A DNA stretch of 64,000 nucleotides from an uncultured Thermogutta sp. (GTDB lineage Bacteria; Planctomycetota; Planctomycetia; Pirellulales; Thermoguttaceae), in assembly GCA_937128505.1 (NCBI GenBank), contig CAKZMM010000027.1:26383-90382 (forward strand). The letters run 5' to 3'. The position numbers were made by a program, and so were the translations under genes. Each line of letters opens with the position of its first letter. Positions within the stretch are counted from its first letter, which is position 1. This document shows positions 1-9,965 of this stretch, in pieces. The notes under the pieces are model-generated. The model was given only the letters and a program-made list of their open reading frames with translations, did no database searches and had not been told where the DNA came from.

Positions 1-372
1 ATTCGCCCCCACCCCCGGGCTTTGGCCGTAGGGCACATTCAGCGTGCTGATAATTTCCGGCTTTTCTGCGGTTGACGGCACCGTCCGCGCAGGCCCAAGG
101 GCTCCAGGAGGAAGGCTACGCGGCGTGTCCTGTTTTACACCGTCCTGATATTGTGCCTCGTCGCGCGGAAGCGGATCATCTGCGTTTGCCTGCACCTCCG
201 CATAAGCCAAATAATCCCGGATTTCTCGCGGCTTGCTCTCGGTTTCACATTCCCAATCAGCTTGCTTGAAATCTTTATGTGGGCCGGTAGCTCCAGGCCG
301 TCCTTGATCTGCCGAAACACTCGAACTACCCGTGATGACCCACAGCATGATGGCGATGAAGATAAGCCTCAT
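1..372 (-). CDS. Secreted protein of unknown function, 3' part cut by window edge
   Basis: An open frame of 124 codons runs leftward from an ATG at 370-372 off the window edge without a stop. It begins MRLIFIAIMLWVITGSSSVSA, a good Sec signal peptide with cleavage expected after VSA. The mature part is hydrophilic, rich in Asp, Glu, Pro and Gln, with no recognisable domain in the visible part. A purine-rich GGGGAAAG lies just upstream of the ATG as a ribosome site. I do not recognise the family. Codon phase is uninterrupted to the edge, which supports a real gene. Function cannot be assigned. Confidence 0.6.
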   Translation of the reverse strand, partial: MRLIFIAIMLWVITGSSSVSADQGRPGATGPHKDFKQADWECETESKPREIRDYLAYAEVQANADDPLPRDEAQYQDGVKQDTPRSLPPGALGPARTVPSTAEKPEIISTLNVPYGQSPGVGAN

Positions 373-711
373 GACTTTCCCCGCGACTGGTTTACGAATC
401 ACACGGCGGATCGTGGAGGCAAGCTTGGGCCTCCAAACCGTCGGGCCGCACCGGCAATGGGTTATGGGGCGGCTGAGTGCCCGTTATTTAAATCCTGCGT
501 TTTTCAAATCCTCAAAGGTTGGTCCCCAACCTGCTAGTTTACAGCGTGTCGGAGCGCCGAGCAAAGTGCACCCTTCAATTGACAACGCGTCCCGGCCTGC
601 CGAGAATCGTTCAAGGTGAATACTCCGGCTGCGATCGATGTCGTCGCCTTCATAGCGGATGCTTGAAAGATTGTCACGGGATCATGGGAGGGCAGTGCCC
701 GGGTGTAGGAC
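373..711. other. Intergenic region
   Basis: This lies upstream of the leftward secreted-protein gene and ahead of the remnant starting at 712. No gene, RNA or convincing promoter was seen. Confidence 0.5.
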
Positions 712-957
712 GTGGAAACCGGCAAGTGCTTCGTCGCCCTTTTCACGTGGAGAGACGGAAACGAGTGGCTTGCCGCAACCCCCGAGGGCTACTTCGACGG
801 ATCTTGGGATGGTGTTGCTAAATTCGGGCTTCGTTTGGCTGGGAGAGAAAAACTTCTCCCCGTGGATAAAAAAATGGACTATTGCCGCCCGGATAAAATC
901 CGCAAAGCCCTGACAAATCCGGCCGACACCCGCCCCAGCCTTCGCATATCATACTGA
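712..957 (+). pseudogene. Remnant of a WD40/caspase-type protein C-terminus
   Basis: A short frame opened only by a GTG directly after a TAG reads FVALFTWRDGNEWLAATPEG, then YFDGSWDG and, near its end, DYCRPDKIRKAL. This matches the C-terminal block of planctomycete WD40-repeat or caspase-domain proteins (pattern DGREW..WTPEGYYDAS...FYRPDLV..L). No WD40 repeats or peptidase domain precede it and no ribosome site is visible, so it is best read as the surviving 3' end of a deleted gene. The similarity is from memory of the family, not a search. The alternative is a very short functional paralogue. Confidence 0.5.
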
Positions 958-1046
958 GGACACAAGCAAACCGAATCTATAAACGGCAAGCGATTGCCTC
1001 CGGTTGGTCAAACCGAAAAGGCAAAATCCCTGATGGCATAAGCCCG

Positions 1047-1787
1047 ATGGCACAGAATATTGAACAGCTCTTGCGGCATTTGCGGCGCCGTTTGGCCGCA
1101 CCTTCAGACCGGCAAATGCCGGAGGGGAAATCTGACTGGCTCATCGAAGCAGATCGTTGGGGTCGGCAGCCGGGGCTTGGGGCCCCAGGAATCGGGGACA
1201 AGCCGAGTGCCGAAAAGTGCGACCTAAAACCCCGCTTGGCAGCCGTGTTGATTTTCGTGTATCCGAAGGGGAGAATTTGTCATGTGCCCCTGCTAGTGCG
1301 GCCCACGCATTTGCCGGAGCATGCCGGCCAAGTTTGTCTGCCCGGTGGGGCCATTGAATCGGGGGAGTCTTTCGAGGAGGCGGCAATTCGCGAGTTCTAC
1401 GAGGAGTTGGGCTGCCCGGGACACCCGTTGGAATTGGCGGGGCTGCTCAGCCCGGTTTACGTCCGCAGTAGCCGCTTTCTGGTGCAGCCGGTAATGGCCG
1501 TCAGCTTTTGTAGGCCGCAATTCGCCCCCAATCCCCGGGAGGTATCCGGGGTGCTGGAGCTGCCTCTGCGCACGCTGCTAGAATTAATGCCCGAAGGCAC
1601 GAGCGGTGGAGGCTTGCCGCTTTTTGTGGGCCAAAGCCCCGCCATCCCCACCGGGCAAGCAGCCGAAAAAGCCGAATTTATGTGTTTGGGATACCGCGTC
1701 TGGGGTGCGACGTGGCGAATCCTCCGCGAATTTGCGGAACTATTGCGAAATTTGGAAAACGAGGGGCTGCCCATCACCGCCCTGTGA
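1047..1787 (+). CDS. Nudix hydrolase, CoA pyrophosphatase-like
   Basis: A 246-residue protein with one Nudix domain. The Nudix box GX5EX7REXXEEXG is complete, beginning GAIESGESFEEAAIREFYEE around residues 101-120. It is preceded by HAGQVCLPGG, which resembles the LLxxR..HxGxxxFPGG motif typical of NudL/YeaB-type CoA diphosphatases. The family hydrolyses CoA and acyl-CoA to 4'-phosphopantetheine and 3',5'-ADP using Mg or Mn, in the cytoplasm. The roughly 75-residue N-terminus before the domain is variable. The start is the first ATG in frame and lacks a clear ribosome site, so a later start is possible. It stands alone, with 333 bases before the next gene. Confidence 0.8.
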   Translation: MAQNIEQLLRHLRRRLAAPSDRQMPEGKSDWLIEADRWGRQPGLGAPGIGDKPSAEKCDLKPRLAAVLIFVYPKGRICHVPLLVRPTHLPEHAGQVCLPGGAIESGESFEEAAIREFYEELGCPGHPLELAGLLSPVYVRSSRFLVQPVMAVSFCRPQFAPNPREVSGVLELPLRTLLELMPEGTSGGGLPLFVGQSPAIPTGQAAEKAEFMCLGYRVWGATWRILREFAELLRNLENEGLPITAL

Positions 1788-2120
1788 AGACGAAGCACCG
1801 CCGTCGCAGAGCATGCCGCCCCGAAACTCTGGAGCGGGAGTTGGTCCTCAGATGCCGGTAATGGAATCTGTAGCGGGAAGTCAAGGCCGCCCGAGGACCG
1901 AAATTTGCCTTTTTCAAGCGTGCGAGTTTGTGGCTTCGGTGAAGTGGCGGAATATCTTTCCTCGGCAAGGCGGGGGAAGGTTCGTAAATCTCGACGTGAA
2001 GCCAGAGATTCTGAGCTTTGAGCAGGAATGTACTAGCCCTGAGCACCGGCGTCGATTCCGCGTGTTTTCGGAAGCGTGTTTGCATCGTTCCGTCTGCCCT
2101 TTTTGCCGGGGAGGTAAGCT
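1788..2120. other. Intergenic region with ribosome site for the next gene
   Basis: No gene seen. The last part holds GGGGAGG at 2108-2114, six bases before the GTG at 2121, which decides the start of the large cytochrome gene. Confidence 0.5.
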
Positions 2121-5100
2121 GTGGGTAACTGTAAACGAGTTAGCCGCGGAAGAAAGGTGGTTTTGCCTAGGGAATGGATCGCTATGATTGCGATCCTGGT
2201 ATTGATCGCGGCGATTACCGGCCCCGCTATTACCCAGGAAGGCGAAACCACCGATCGCGAAGCGCACGATGGTCTTCTGGCTTATTGGTCCTTTGATCGA
2301 TACGATGGGCAAACTCTTTACGATTCGGGCCCCTTTGGAATGCATGCCCAGCCCTCCGCGGACCGGCGAGGTACGATCCAATCGGCACCCGGGGTCGCGG
2401 GCAGTGCGGTGCACCTCTCCGGTACCCATCTTGTGCGGTGTGGGCCGCACCCTGTTTGGGAACAATTGAGCCAAATTACTCTTTGCGCGTGGGTGAGCCC
2501 GGAAGCGCTAAGCGCCTACCGCGAAATCTTTCGCAAGGAAGATGGCGACCGGCGTGTCTTATTCTCTTTCCAGCATGATGGGAGGATCTTATCACTCGGC
2601 CTTCATATCGACGGATATGTGGAGTGTGATGCGCCGTTGCGGCCCGAGGATGTGCTCGATGGGTTTTGGCATTTCTGTGCCGCGACCTATGACGGGCAAT
2701 TCATGCGTGTTTTCTTCGACGGTCGGAAGATTGGTGAACTGGAGCGATCCGGCAAGCTGCAAGCAGGCGGAAGCGCACCGGGGTGCATCGGTTCCTTAAA
2801 CGGTGGCGAGAACTTTCAGGGGCGAATCGACGAATTGCGGATCTATGCCCGGGCGTTGAGTGATCGCGAATTGGCGGAAATCTATCAAGCCGGATTGAAA
2901 TCGATTTTGGCTCAGCAGGAGCAGGCGGCCGATTTGGCTCGGCAGGTGTATGTCCGCCATGCCGATTTCGCACAGACGGTTGCGGCGATTCGTAATCAGC
3001 TAGCGTCCCTGCCGCCAGAAACTCGGGCTGTTGCGGCGCCGGTTTTGACGCAGCTTCTTCGCGCGGAATTTCCGGACGATTGCGCACGGCTGGCCGAATA
3101 CACTCATTGGACCCTGCACGCCTATCTATCAGGAGCCGAGGAGGGCATGGTGCGTCGGACCGCGCAATTGCTGTGCGAATTGCTGACCGAATATCGACCG
3201 ATCACGGAAAGCCAATGGGCGAAATTGTCGGCGGCGGAGCGGAATCGCTGGGAGAAGCTTGACGAGCTGGCCGCGGAATGTCGCCGACTGATTGAGGAGC
3301 AAATCCCGGAAGATTCGCCAGCCTGGATCACTTGGATTTTGGCGGCCGGACCGCAGATCCAGTTCCGCCCACGGATTCATGAGGCAGTTGCCCCTTATGT
3401 ATCGCCTCGGACGCCCCCCACAAGGACGCTCAGTCCCGCGGAGGCTCAAGAGGCCCTGGAACGAGATTGGCTCTTCCAAGCAGATGGTCATCCGACGGTG
3501 AGGCGTACTCGGGAAGAAATCGGCTGGACCGAAGAATTGATCCGACGCTTGGAGGCCATGCCGCGCGCACCCTCCCTTGAGGATTTGAGCCGGCAACTTG
3601 CCGTATTAAAAAGCCGAGTTGCAAATTTGCCGCTGGAGCATGAGGACCGCGAACTTTATTTTGAAGTTCGCAAGATTAAGCGGCAGGTGATGTTTCGCAA
3701 TCCGTTGATCGATTTCGATCGGCTTGTTTTCATCGATCAACCGTTCCCACAAGGGTCGGAATGGAATCACGAAACGCGGCATCGCCTCGGGTACATGGCG
3801 GTGCCTGGGGGACGGCTTCTTGTGCTCGAAGGGCTTCACCCCGGCGGAAAGCTGCGGCAACTGGCCCCGCAGGGGGCGCTGCATGGGTCGTTTTGGCGAC
3901 CCGACTTGGATTTCGATGCCCAGCATGTGGCCTTCTGCTTCAAACCTCATAATGAGAAAAGCTTTCACCTGTTTGAAGTCGGGATAGACAGTTCGGGCCT
4001 CGTGCAGTTGACCGACGGTCCTTACGACGATTTGGACCCGATCTATCTACCGGACGGGAAACACCTGATCTTCACGACTACCCGGGGCCATAGCTACGTG
4101 CGGTGCATGCCGCCAACGAATGCCTTCGTGTTGGCTCGGTGTGATCGCTCGGGGAAAAACATCTGTTTGATTTCTGCGAATAATGAACCCGATTACCTCC
4201 CCAGCGTGATGCCCGATGGGCGAATCCTCTACACGCGGTGGGAATACACCGATAAGCCAGTATGGCGGGCGCAAGGCCTGTGGACGGTGCATCCCAACGG
4301 CACACAAGTTCAAGTGCTTTGGGGGAATCAGAGTGTTTGGCCCGATCTGCTAAAAGATGCGCGGGTTATCCCCGGATCGAACCGCATCTTATTTACCGGG
4401 AGTGCGCATCACGATTGGTTTGCGGGATGTTTAGGGATCCTGGATCCGGAAGAAGGCTTCAATTACCCGGACGGATTGAGAAAGATTACCTGGGAATTAC
4501 CCTGGCCTGAATCCGGCGATGGCCCGCACGAGCGGCCGGCTTCGCCGCGGTATCATCCCAGCGGCCGGTACCTGGCTTACTATTCGCCCTATCCCCTGGG
4601 GGAATACGATTTTTTGGTTTCCGCCGATCGAGGGGGCAAATTCGTTTTGTATATCATGGACCTCGACGGGAATCGAGAATTGATCTACGAAGGCACCCAC
4701 AACATTTGGTATGCTCAACCCCTCCAGCCCCGGCCGCGGCCGCCGGTCCTTCCGGATTTGGTGCAATGGCCCACGCGAGAAAACCGCGATGCCCCCGATC
4801 CCGGCATTATCTATAGCGGCGATGTCTATCAGAACGCTCCGGAGTCACTTCGGGGCAAAGCCCGGTTTTTAAGAGTCTGGACAATCGACCACAAGACCTA
4901 CACCTATTGGTACCAGAGGCCGTATGTTTCCACCGGGCCGGTGGTCTCGGCGGTGCAATCCGACGGTGTGAAGCGCCTTATAGGAACGGTGCCGATTGAG
5001 GCGGATGGATCGGTCTGCTTTTACGCTCCGCCAGGAATTCCCCTTCATTTTCAGTTGTTGGACGCCGAGCATCGAGCTTTACAAACCATGCGGAGCTTTG

Positions 5101-5759
5101 TGCACGTGATGCCCGGGGAAAAACGTGGTTGTATGGGCTGTCACGAGGCTCATAGTCGGGCTCCGATTAGCGAGCGCTACGCGGGCGATATGTTCCGGCA
5201 GCCCCACGAAATCACCCCGCCACCTTGGCAGGATCGCACCGTCAGTTATCCCCGATATGTCCAACCAGTGTTGGATAAATATTGCGGCCCGTGTCATCAG
5301 GGAACCGGCGAGGCCGTGAAGGTACTCGATCTTACCCCGCGGCCGGGGTTCCTGGGTTTTGCGGAGCCTTACTTTCTGCTAACCGGTTGGCCCACGTGGG
5401 GAACACCGTACCAACGCCCGCCGGTGGTCCCGCCGGGATTTGGCATCGCCAACATGTTGATGGTCGAGGGGTACGATCAGCGGGATCCGGCAGCCTACAA
5501 AACCCCGGTGCCGATGACGGCTTTATCTTACAAAAGTCCGCTGGTGGAAATCTGCTCCGGTGGGGAGCATTACGGGGTGAAAGTGGATGAGATCAGCCGG
5601 CTTCGGATCATTGCCTGGATCGACGCCATGTGTCCGTACCAAGGCGAGGAGGAAATTCGATCCATTCCGGATCCGGAATTCCAGGGAATCGATTGGCTGG
5701 CGATTCGGCCCCGGATCGCGACAGCTCCGGTGGTTGTGCGACCGGGACCCTTGGATTGA
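2121..5759 (+). CDS. Secreted LamG / beta-propeller / c-type cytochrome protein, HzsA-related
   Basis: A 1212-residue exported protein. A GTG start with strong GGGGAGG gives a long n-region and the hydrophobic stretch MIAILVLIAAITGPAI. Order of parts: LamG/concanavalin-like domain about residues 45-245; helical linker to about 540; PD40/TolB-like beta-propeller blades about 555-880 (repeated LxxDGP..DxxPxxxPDG patterns); then two c-type haem sites, CMGCH near 1004 and CGPCH near 1055. This layout is known from planctomycete proteins annotated as HzsA-related (hydrazine synthase alpha-like). It is far longer than the anammox subunit and carries the extra LamG domain, and no HzsB/C partners are nearby, so hydrazine synthesis is not inferred. 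A periplasmic redox or binding role is likely; the substrate is unknown. Confidence 0.8.
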   Translation: MGNCKRVSRGRKVVLPREWIAMIAILVLIAAITGPAITQEGETTDREAHDGLLAYWSFDRYDGQTLYDSGPFGMHAQPSADRRGTIQSAPGVAGSAVHLSGTHLVRCGPHPVWEQLSQITLCAWVSPEALSAYREIFRKEDGDRRVLFSFQHDGRILSLGLHIDGYVECDAPLRPEDVLDGFWHFCAATYDGQFMRVFFDGRKIGELERSGKLQAGGSAPGCIGSLNGGENFQGRIDELRIYARALSDRELAEIYQAGLKSILAQQEQAADLARQVYVRHADFAQTVAAIRNQLASLPPETRAVAAPVLTQLLRAEFPDDCARLAEYTHWTLHAYLSGAEEGMVRRTAQLLCELLTEYRPITESQWAKLSAAERNRWEKLDELAAECRRLIEEQIPEDSPAWITWILAAGPQIQFRPRIHEAVAPYVSPRTPPTRTLSPAEAQEALERDWLFQADGHPTVRRTREEIGWTEELIRRLEAMPRAPSLEDLSRQLAVLKSRVANLPLEHEDRELYFEVRKIKRQVMFRNPLIDFDRLVFIDQPFPQGSEWNHETRHRLGYMAVPGGRLLVLEGLHPGGKLRQLAPQGALHGSFWRPDLDFDAQHVAFCFKPHNEKSFHLFEVGIDSSGLVQLTDGPYDDLDPIYLPDGKHLIFTTTRGHSYVRCMPPTNAFVLARCDRSGKNICLISANNEPDYLPSVMPDGRILYTRWEYTDKPVWRAQGLWTVHPNGTQVQVLWGNQSVWPDLLKDARVIPGSNRILFTGSAHHDWFAGCLGILDPEEGFNYPDGLRKITWELPWPESGDGPHERPASPRYHPSGRYLAYYSPYPLGEYDFLVSADRGGKFVLYIMDLDGNRELIYEGTHNIWYAQPLQPRPRPPVLPDLVQWPTRENRDAPDPGIIYSGDVYQNAPESLRGKARFLRVWTIDHKTYTYWYQRPYVSTGPVVSAVQSDGVKRLIGTVPIEADGSVCFYAPPGIPLHFQLLDAEHRALQTMRSFVHVMPGEKRGCMGCHEAHSRAPISERYAGDMFRQPHEITPPPWQDRTVSYPRYVQPVLDKYCGPCHQGTGEAVKVLDLTPRPGFLGFAEPYFLLTGWPTWGTPYQRPPVVPPGFGIANMLMVEGYDQRDPAAYKTPVPMTALSYKSPLVEICSGGEHYGVKVDEISRLRIIAWIDAMCPYQGEEEIRSIPDPEFQGIDWLAIRPRIATAPVVVRPGPLD

Positions 5760-6239
5760 GGCGATTCGTGGCATCGGATTGGGAGCGTGTTCTCCGATGT
5801 TTTTTCTCATGGAAACTTCGATGGGGCGTCCAACGTAAATAGCTTGCACAAGTAAAGGTCGTGGGTGGTGTACATTTGAAATTAAGCGCGACGACGCTTG
5901 TGTTCGCTTTTGCAAAACCTCGCAATTCTAAAATTCTCTTGATGACAGTTTTGATAACGCCTCCGAGCTTGACAACACTTTCGAGCGCAGATGATCTCGG
6001 TCGTGAGTACCGGTGGGTTAAGAAGGTTTTGGGGAGCAAAGGGAAAACGAGGTTTTTCGCTTTTTTCGTTAGGGATTCGATTGCCCGGAGTAAACCTGCT
6101 CTACCCGATTTTAAAGGATGACTTCCTGGCGTGCCTTGGCAATCGGCAAGGATCGTGCGAAGTGAGCGGACACGGTGGCAGGGACGGGAGTGAAGCTTTA
6201 GAGCAGAATGCGAATCGGGAATCTTCATCCCGGTAAAGT
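5760..6239. other. Intergenic region
   Basis: 480 bases between two co-directional genes. No gene, tRNA or strong terminator was recognised. Confidence 0.4.
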
Positions 6240-8507
6240 ATGCCGTTAGTCATCGAGCCTGTCTTCGATAGCCTCATTTTGGTGGCTCTCTTTTGCCTGG
6301 TTTGGGGGGGCATGCTGCTCATTCGGCCTCGTGGGGCCACCCTCAGCCGCGGCAAGAGGCACGCGCTTTTAGCTTGTCGTGCGGGGACCGGGCTGCTGCT
6401 GGTTTTTCTTTTGCTTAGGCCCCATTGGGTGCAGAAAGTGATCGAACGTCAGGCAGCAACGGTCATTTTCTTGATCGATCAATCCCGGAGTATGTCCGTG
6501 GCCGATGAGGTTTCGGGCCAGTCCCGGTTTGCCCGGCTTCGAGAAGTGCTTCAAGCGTATCAGGCCGAACTGGCTGAGTTATCCGACTCATTACAAGTGA
6601 AATTTTACGGCTTTGACGACTCGCTTTATCCCCTGGATTGGAACCGCACCGGGCTCCAGTTGCCTCAAGATTGCTTGGGAAGGCAAACTGCCTTTGGGGT
6701 CGCTCTGGAAGAATTGACTCGGCTCGAAGCGGGTCAGCGTGTTTTAGCTGTTGTCCTTTTAACAGATGGTAAGCAGACGGCACTGCCTCCGAAGAATGTT
6801 CCACCGCAAATTCCCGCCGAGCAGCTTGCCCGGTGGGGAACCGCCTGCTTTGCGGTTCCGTTCGGTCAGCCTCGGGGGCTGGGGCAGTTTATGGATTTAG
6901 GATTCGCCGATGTACACATTCCCGACCGAGGATTCGTCAAGAACCAGCTGGAGATATCCGGCAGCTTTCGTGCCGAGGGCTTGGCAGGAAAAAAGGTGTT
7001 GTTGCGATTGCTGGCGGAAGATTCCGCGGGAACTTTGAGCCCGGTAGATGAACAGAGTTTTTCCATCGCCGGCTCCACCGAACAAAGGGCATTTCGTTGC
7101 CGTTATAGCCTGCCAGCACCTGGGGAGATCAAAGTCGTCGTGGAGTTGGTCCCTCAACCGGGCGAATTGACTACGGAGAATAATCGCCGCAGCGGCTTTA
7201 TCCGGGTTCTTAAAGGGGGGGTGAATGTCCTTTTCTTGGAGGGGTTTCCCCCGCGTCCCGAGCAGGCTTTGATCCGCCGTGCCTTGGGAAGCTTCGAGCA
7301 GGTGAATTTGGATGTGGTGATCCTCGACCCACGTCGGCCGGAAACCTTCCCGGCCGATTTAAACGAACGGCTTCGTCCAGGTCGCTACGAGGTCTTTATC
7401 CTGGGCAACGTGCCGGCAAGCGCCCTAAAAACGCAACTTCTTCAAGCTTTGGCGGATGCGGTGCATCAGGGGGCGGGCCTGGTAATGCTCGGGGGAACCT
7501 GGAGTTTCGGACCTGGCGGCTATGCCGACACGCCGATCGCGGATGTGTTGCCGGTGCGGATGAGCCATTTGGAGATCCAAAGGATCGACGAGCCGGTGCG
7601 AACCGATGTGCATTTGCCGGGCCCGATTCGCTGCCGATTGACCAAATTGGGGCGCGAGCAGCCTTGGCTAGCGCTGGCCGAAGGGGAATCGGGGTCCGAA
7701 TCAGGTTTGCAAAACGACACACTGTGGGAAAAGCTCCCGCCGTTACCGGGTATGAATCGCTTCATGGCTCTTAAACGCACGGCGCAAGTGCTGATCGAAA
7801 CGCCGGATGCTCAGCCGGTTTTGGTTTACCATCCGGTGGGGGACGGTCGGGCCGTTGCCCTCGCCATTGACTGCACTTGGTATTGGGCCCTTGCGGGTTT
7901 TCGTGAGCCGGTCAACCGCTTTTGGCGGCAGATGACCCTCTGGCTGGCGCGAAAAGACCTGGTCACAGACGGATTGATCGCTGTGGAGTTGAGCCAGCGG
8001 CGATTCGAGCCGGGCCAACGGGTGGTATACCGGGTCCGGGAGAACCGAAAAGGTTTGGAGGGCGATGAAGAACTGGTTGCAACCTTGTTCAGCGCAGGCG
8101 GGGTACAAACGCCTCTTCCGCCACCGGGAGGACCTCCCAATCGAGAAGGGAGCTTTTCCGCTCCGGAGCAACCGGGGGAGTATACCCTGCGCATCGACCT
8201 TCAGGGGAAAACAGGCCAAGTGGCGAGCGCCGAGGCGCGATTTTCCGTTCTTGTCCGCGACTTGGAACTTGAGGATCCCGCAGCCGATCTCGGCACTTTG
8301 GAACAGTTGGCTAAGACCACAGGCGGCAGGGTCATTCCGCCGGATCAATTCGGGGAACTGCTGAAATCGCTTCGGCAGACCAGCCAGACTTTGGAAACGA
8401 CGATCGAGGTGCGGCAATCGCTCTGGGATCGGTGGCCAATTTTGATGCTTCTCGTCGCATGTCTTTGCGTGGAGTGGTATTTCCGCCGGCGTTGGGGGAT
8501 GGTCTAA
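6240..8507 (+). CDS. Membrane protein with VWA domain and glutamine-amidotransferase-like domain
   Basis: A 755-residue protein. Two N-terminal membrane helices (about residues 7-27 and 40-60) are followed by a VWA domain with an intact MIDAS DxSxS (LIDQSRSMS, about residue 79) and a later LTDGKQT. Around residues 330-450 is a class I amidotransferase-like fold (FLEGFPPRP, GAGLVMLGG, GPGGYADT), with no evident catalytic Cys triad, so it is likely structural. A last helix (WPILMLLVACLCVEWYF) ends the protein. Planctomycetes and Verrucomicrobia carry many such proteins beside MoxR/BatA-type genes; none of those is adjacent here. The role is unknown, perhaps a metal-dependent assembly factor facing the periplasm. 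Weak ribosome site (GGTAAAG). Confidence 0.75.
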   Translation: MPLVIEPVFDSLILVALFCLVWGGMLLIRPRGATLSRGKRHALLACRAGTGLLLVFLLLRPHWVQKVIERQAATVIFLIDQSRSMSVADEVSGQSRFARLREVLQAYQAELAELSDSLQVKFYGFDDSLYPLDWNRTGLQLPQDCLGRQTAFGVALEELTRLEAGQRVLAVVLLTDGKQTALPPKNVPPQIPAEQLARWGTACFAVPFGQPRGLGQFMDLGFADVHIPDRGFVKNQLEISGSFRAEGLAGKKVLLRLLAEDSAGTLSPVDEQSFSIAGSTEQRAFRCRYSLPAPGEIKVVVELVPQPGELTTENNRRSGFIRVLKGGVNVLFLEGFPPRPEQALIRRALGSFEQVNLDVVILDPRRPETFPADLNERLRPGRYEVFILGNVPASALKTQLLQALADAVHQGAGLVMLGGTWSFGPGGYADTPIADVLPVRMSHLEIQRIDEPVRTDVHLPGPIRCRLTKLGREQPWLALAEGESGSESGLQNDTLWEKLPPLPGMNRFMALKRTAQVLIETPDAQPVLVYHPVGDGRAVALAIDCTWYWALAGFREPVNRFWRQMTLWLARKDLVTDGLIAVELSQRRFEPGQRVVYRVRENRKGLEGDEELVATLFSAGGVQTPLPPPGGPPNREGSFSAPEQPGEYTLRIDLQGKTGQVASAEARFSVLVRDLELEDPAADLGTLEQLAKTTGGRVIPPDQFGELLKSLRQTSQTLETTIEVRQSLWDRWPILMLLVACLCVEWYFRRRWGMV

Positions 8508-8548
8508 GTTTGGGAATCGGCGGGTGGCAGAATGCTTTCATCCCAAGC

Positions 8549-8632
8549 TGCCTTTGCGGCCGGAAAAATCCGTTGAGGAGCATCCTCAGGGAAAATGATC
8601 CACCAAGTGCCCCTTGCGGCGCGAAAAAATCC
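8549..8632. repeat. Two-copy direct repeat after a stop codon
   Basis: Two related copies (8549-8571 and 8608-8632), both containing CTTGCGGC- or TTTGCGGC-type sequence followed by GAAAAA and TCC, lie 59 bases apart, 41 bases after the VWA gene. Between them TGAGGA-GCA-TCCTCA (8574-8588) forms a perfect 6-bp hairpin. Confidence 0.6.
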
Positions 8633-8749
8633 CGATATGGTAATCGCAAGGGAATGCCTCGGGAGGGGCGGCACGGGAACCGACGGTGTCACCCCGAAAA
8701 ATATCGAGTTCGTTCGGAGCCACGATTTATCGTCGGGGAGCCACAGGGA

Positions 8750-9721
8750 ATGGAACGGGTGATTTTAGGAGCCTCTGGTTTACGCGTGTCGCCTATTGCC
8801 TTCGGCACCTGGCAGCTTAGCAAACGTTATTGGGGCCCCCAATGCAAAGAAGACATCATTCAGGCGATTTGGACGGCTTTCGATCACGGGGTCAACCTGT
8901 TCGATACTGCCGAGGCTTATGGCGACGGTTATGCAGAGAGTGTCTTAGGGGAGGCCCTTCGGCAGTTGCCCCGCGACGAAGTCGTCATTGCCACGAAAGT
9001 TTTTAAACGCTTTAGTGAAGATGGGCGAGGCTGCCCGGATTTGACGGCTGACGAAATCTTGCGGCGATGTGAAGGGTCGCTGCGACGCTTAGGGGCAGAT
9101 CGGATCGACATCTACCTACTGCATTTTTTCGATCCGCTGACCCCGCTTGACGAGACGGCGGCAGCCATGGAGCGGCTTATCCGCGAGGGGAAAGTCCGGG
9201 CCATCGGGTTGAGCAACCATACGGTGGAGCAAATTCGCGCACAACGGCGGTTTGCGTCATACTCGGTGATTGAGCCATTCTATAGCCTTATCGATCCTCG
9301 GGCTGAAGACGATCTTCTCCCCTATTGCCAGGCTGAGGGGCTCGGGGTGATGATCTACTCGCCGATGCACATGGGCTTACTTTCGGGCAAGTACGAGGGT
9401 TGCGAACAATTTGACGACTTGCGGCGGCATCATCCCGACTTCCAAGGAGCCCGATTTGCCCAACTTTGCCGACAGGTGCAATCGCTGCAACCGATCGCCG
9501 AGCGGTACGAAATGAGCATCTACCAGCTTGTGCTGACCGCTACCTTGATGCATCCGGGCATTCATGTGGCCATATGCGGGATCAAAAACCCCGTGCAAAT
9601 CATGGAAGCGGCGGCGGTCATGGGCCGTAAGATCCGGCGGGAAGACTACTTCGCTATTCGACGGGCAGTAGCCGGCATCCCGGCCCGAAAGCCGGCCGAT
9701 GCCGCGGGGGTTCGAAGCTGA
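8750..9721 (+). CDS. Aldo/keto reductase
   Basis: A 323-residue NADPH-dependent aldo/keto reductase of the AKR11/YajO-like, voltage-channel beta-subunit-related group. The tetrad is intact: D52 and Y57 (FDTAEAYG), K83 (ATKVF) and H125 (YLLHFF). SNHT and the C-terminal CGIKNP motif supply the cofactor-binding edge. A longer frame extends upstream and would overlap the VWA gene, but the ATG at 8750 has GGGGAG at 8735-8740 and starts exactly at the family N-terminus (VILGASGLRVS), so it is chosen. It probably reduces small aldehydes or sugar ketones in the cytoplasm; the substrate cannot be told. Transcribed with no close partner. Confidence 0.9.
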   Translation: MERVILGASGLRVSPIAFGTWQLSKRYWGPQCKEDIIQAIWTAFDHGVNLFDTAEAYGDGYAESVLGEALRQLPRDEVVIATKVFKRFSEDGRGCPDLTADEILRRCEGSLRRLGADRIDIYLLHFFDPLTPLDETAAAMERLIREGKVRAIGLSNHTVEQIRAQRRFASYSVIEPFYSLIDPRAEDDLLPYCQAEGLGVMIYSPMHMGLLSGKYEGCEQFDDLRRHHPDFQGARFAQLCRQVQSLQPIAERYEMSIYQLVLTATLMHPGIHVAICGIKNPVQIMEAAAVMGRKIRREDYFAIRRAVAGIPARKPADAAGVRS

Positions 9722-9965
9722 GTGATACCGTTAGATCTGCGGTAGATCTCTTCGGGCACGCTGTGCGAACCCTAGAGACAGACTTGCGACTTAGACCTAG
9801 GACCGCAGAAAGCAGAAAGACGGCTTTTTTAAAAAGGGGAGTCGAAAAAAAGAGAATTTGAAGATCACTATTGCGAACGGCAATCAAACCGCATCAATTA
9901 GATCTATTTGTTAATGATTCAGTGTTTTTTTGAAAGGGGGCTCACACAAGCTGGTTAGCTAGCAG

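Noticed and set aside
2121..5759. Hydrazine synthase alpha subunit, implying anammox
   Set aside because: No HzsB/C, hydrazine dehydrogenase or other anammox genes, and the protein carries a LamG domain absent from HzsA.
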